From: an uncultured Rhodanobacteraceae bacterium
GTDB lineage: Bacteria; Pseudomonadota; Gammaproteobacteria; Xanthomonadales; Rhodanobacteraceae
Length of the DNA: 6,527 nucleotides
Direction of reading: 5' to 3'
Assembly (NCBI GenBank): GCA_937902695.1
Contig: CALFNI010000043.1
Location: forward strand, 1 to 6,527
In this document: positions 4,618-6,527 of the stretch, one piece after another
Layout of the letters: every line of letters starts with the position of its first letter
Numbering within the stretch: the stretch's first letter is position 1
Notes under the pieces: model-generated
Seen by the model: only the letters and a program-made list of their open reading frames with translations
What the model was told of the DNA's origin: nothing
Database searches by the model: none
Position numbers and translations under genes: made by a program

Positions 4618-6527
4618 ATGTCGCGCACGCCGCTCGCCGCCTTCGTTGCCCTTCTCGTCTTCGCCGCCGCGCCGGCGCAGGCGATCACGCTCGAGCAGTC
4701 GATGGCCGACCCGGACTGGATCGGCGCGCCGGTCCAGCACCCGTACTGGAGCGTCGACGGGCGGAGCATCTACTACAGCCTGAAGCAGAAAGGCACGCAG
4801 GTGCGCGATCTGCACCGTGTCGGCGTCGTGGGCGGCAGCGATGCGATCGTCGGTCCGGACGCGATGCCGAACGCGGACGGCGCCGACGCCGTGTTCGACC
4901 GCGCGCGCACGCGCGCCGCGTTCGTGCGCAACGGCGACATCTTCATCCGCGACGTCGCCGGCGGCCGCCTCACGCAGGTCACGCGCACGCCGCAGCACGA
5001 AAGCGATCCGCGCTTCTCCGGCGATGGCCGCGCGCTGCAGTACCGGAGCGGCAACGAGTGGTTCGTCTACGACATCGCCGGCGGCATCGCCGGCGCGGCC
5101 GCGATCGTCAAGGCCGAGAAGGATCCCGACGCGAAGAAGCCCGACGATCTCGGCCGGCTGCAGCTCCGGTTCTTCTCGACACTGCGCGACATCAAGAACG
5201 ATCGCGATGCGCAGAAGGCGCACGACGAGACGTTCCAGAAGGCCGATCCGAGCCGCGCGCCGAAGCCGTTCTACGTCGGCGACGACGTCAGGATCGAAGG
5301 CACGTCGCTCGGCCCCGACGGCCGCTGGCTGCTCGTGTTCACGACACCGAAGAACTACGACAAGGGCAAGGTCGGCAAGCTGCAGCACTTCGTCACCGAA
5401 TCGGGTTACGAGGAGCAGCAGGACGAGCGCACGCGGGTCGGACGCAACGACCCCGCGCCGCAGTCGATCGTGCTGCTGAATCTCGCCGACCATACGCAAT
5501 ACAAGCTTGCCGCAACCGACCTGCCCGGCATTCACGACGATCCCCTGAAGGCGATCCGCGACGAGAACGCAAAGCGTGCGCAAGCCGACGCGAGCGCGAA
5601 GCCTGACGCGAAGGACGAGACGGACAAGGACAAGGAGAAGAAGGACGACAAGCCGAAGGAACGCGCGATCCGCATCGTCTCCGACGCCGAGGACGGCGGC
5701 GGCGGCGGTGTCGAATGGAGCCGCGACGGGCGCAACGTCGCGATCCAGATCCGCGCGATCGACAACAAGGACCGCTGGATCGCGACCGTCGATTTCGGCG
5801 CGCACAAGCTCGTCGCGCAGCATCGCCTCTCCGACCCCGCATGGATCAACTGGAACTTCAACGAGTTCGGCTGGGAGAAGGACGACAAGACGCTCTGGTA
5901 CGTCTCCGAAGAGACCGGCTACGCGCAGCTCTACGCGAAAGCTCCCGGCGCGAAGGCGGCAGCGCTGACGCACGGCACGTTCGAAGTCTCGGCGCCGGTC
6001 GTGTCCGACGACGGCAGGTGGTTTTACGTCAAGGCGAACGCCGAGGCGCCGTACGATTACGACGTCTACCGCGTCGCGGTCGGCGGCGGCGCGCTGACGC
6101 GCATCTCGTCGGTCAAGGGCGTGCAGGAGTTCCGGCTTTCGCCGGACGGCAGGCAGGTAGCGCTGCTGCGCTCGGGCCCTTACCTGCCGCCGCAGGTTGC
6201 GATCGTCAGCGCCGACGGCGGCGTCGCGCGCGACATCACCGACACGCGCACGGCCGAATACAAGGCGCTCGCATGGCCCGAGCTCAGGATCGTCGAAGTG
6301 CCCTCGACGCACACCAGGCAGCCGATCTACGCGAAGCTCTACGTGCCGAAGGATTTCGACGCGTCGAAGAAATATCCGGCCGTTCTATTCGTGCACGGCG
6401 CGGGCTACACGCAGAACGTGCACGAGCAGTGGCCGTACTACTTCCGCGAGCAGATGTTCCACAACATGTTGAACGATCACGGCTACGTCGTGCTCGACAT
6501 GGATTATCGCGCGAGCGAAGGCTACGG
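4618..6527 (+). CDS. Secreted S9-family (prolyl oligopeptidase/DPP-like) peptidase, 3' end outside window
   Basis: 636 complete codons stay open to the right edge. A signal peptide (residues 1–22: SR, hydrophobic core, PAQA before ITLEQ) suggests export to the periplasm or outside. Residues about 35–540 look like a beta-propeller of repeated blades (PYWSVDGRSIYYS, DPRFSGDGRALQYRSG, SLGPDGRWLLVF, GVEWSRDGRNVAIQ, EFRLSPDGRQVALL). The alpha/beta-hydrolase domain follows, with YAKLYVPKDFD, AVLFVHGAGYTQN (HG at 593–594) and VVLDMDYRASEGYG (623–636), the typical S9 approach to the nucleophile elbow. Catalytic Ser, Asp and His lie beyond the window. A lysine/aspartate-rich low-complexity stretch (about 321–351) interrupts the propeller. 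The family cleaves peptides, often after proline; exact specificity is undetermined. The ATG at 4618 is chosen because it gives a complete signal peptide; the ribosome site (GGGA) is weak. Confidence 0.93.
   Translation, partial: MSRTPLAAFVALLVFAAAPAQAITLEQSMADPDWIGAPVQHPYWSVDGRSIYYSLKQKGTQVRDLHRVGVVGGSDAIVGPDAMPNADGADAVFDRARTRAAFVRNGDIFIRDVAGGRLTQVTRTPQHESDPRFSGDGRALQYRSGNEWFVYDIAGGIAGAAAIVKAEKDPDAKKPDDLGRLQLRFFSTLRDIKNDRDAQKAHDETFQKADPSRAPKPFYVGDDVRIEGTSLGPDGRWLLVFTTPKNYDKGKVGKLQHFVTESGYEEQQDERTRVGRNDPAPQSIVLLNLADHTQYKLAATDLPGIHDDPLKAIRDENAKRAQADASAKPDAKDETDKDKEKKDDKPKERAIRIVSDAEDGGGGGVEWSRDGRNVAIQIRAIDNKDRWIATVDFGAHKLVAQHRLSDPAWINWNFNEFGWEKDDKTLWYVSEETGYAQLYAKAPGAKAAALTHGTFEVSAPVVSDDGRWFYVKANAEAPYDYDVYRVAVGGGALTRISSVKGVQEFRLSPDGRQVALLRSGPYLPPQVAIVSADGGVARDITDTRTAEYKALAWPELRIVEVPSTHTRQPIYAKLYVPKDFDASKKYPAVLFVHGAGYTQNVHEQWPYYFREQMFHNMLNDHGYVVLDMDYRASEGY

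Noticed and set aside
4585..6312. 575-codon minus-strand open frame opposite the S9 peptidase
   Set aside because: It is antisense to a clear S9 peptidase reading frame, is Arg/Val/Asp-rich without any family motif, and is the kind of long shadow frame expected in GC-rich DNA.

Overview
The window is GC-rich chromosomal DNA, most likely from a gammaproteobacterium of the Lysobacterales (Xanthomonadales) group. Three things suggest this: the algZ–algR–hemC order, known from Pseudomonas and relatives; the high-GC codon use; and a secreted-protein tail ending IFADGFD, which I associate from memory with Rhodanobacteraceae-type genomes. The genus is inference only.

Minus strand, read from right to left: a cytosolic carboxylesterase of the alpha/beta-hydrolase family (3873–3169); then, after a 40-base gap, a LytS-family membrane sensor kinase of the AlgZ/FimS type (3128–2070); its LytTR response regulator of the AlgR type (2073–1342); and porphobilinogen deaminase HemC (1345–431). 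Kinase and regulator overlap by ATGA, and regulator and hemC overlap by TTGA, so hemC begins with TTG. This is a compact, probably translationally coupled operon joining a two-component system to the third step of tetrapyrrole synthesis. No hemD follows hemC. The last 430 bases (1–430) hold no convincing gene but are full of palindromes, including a roughly 105-base region that can fold as a closed multibranch structure.

Plus strand, right half: a short secreted alpha/beta-hydrolase remnant (4072–4449), which keeps its signal peptide, the oxyanion-side HGAG segment and the C-terminal tail but has lost the catalytic middle and shows signs of two compensating frameshifts. It is bracketed by two copies of an 85–87 bp palindromic repeat (3880–3964 and 4455–4541). 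A large secreted S9-family prolyl-oligopeptidase-type peptidase then starts at 4618 and runs off the right edge, before its catalytic serine.

I found no defence system, CRISPR array, tRNA, rRNA, transposase or phage gene. The most unusual material is the palindromic DNA downstream of hemC, the repeat-flanked hydrolase remnant and its C-terminal tail.
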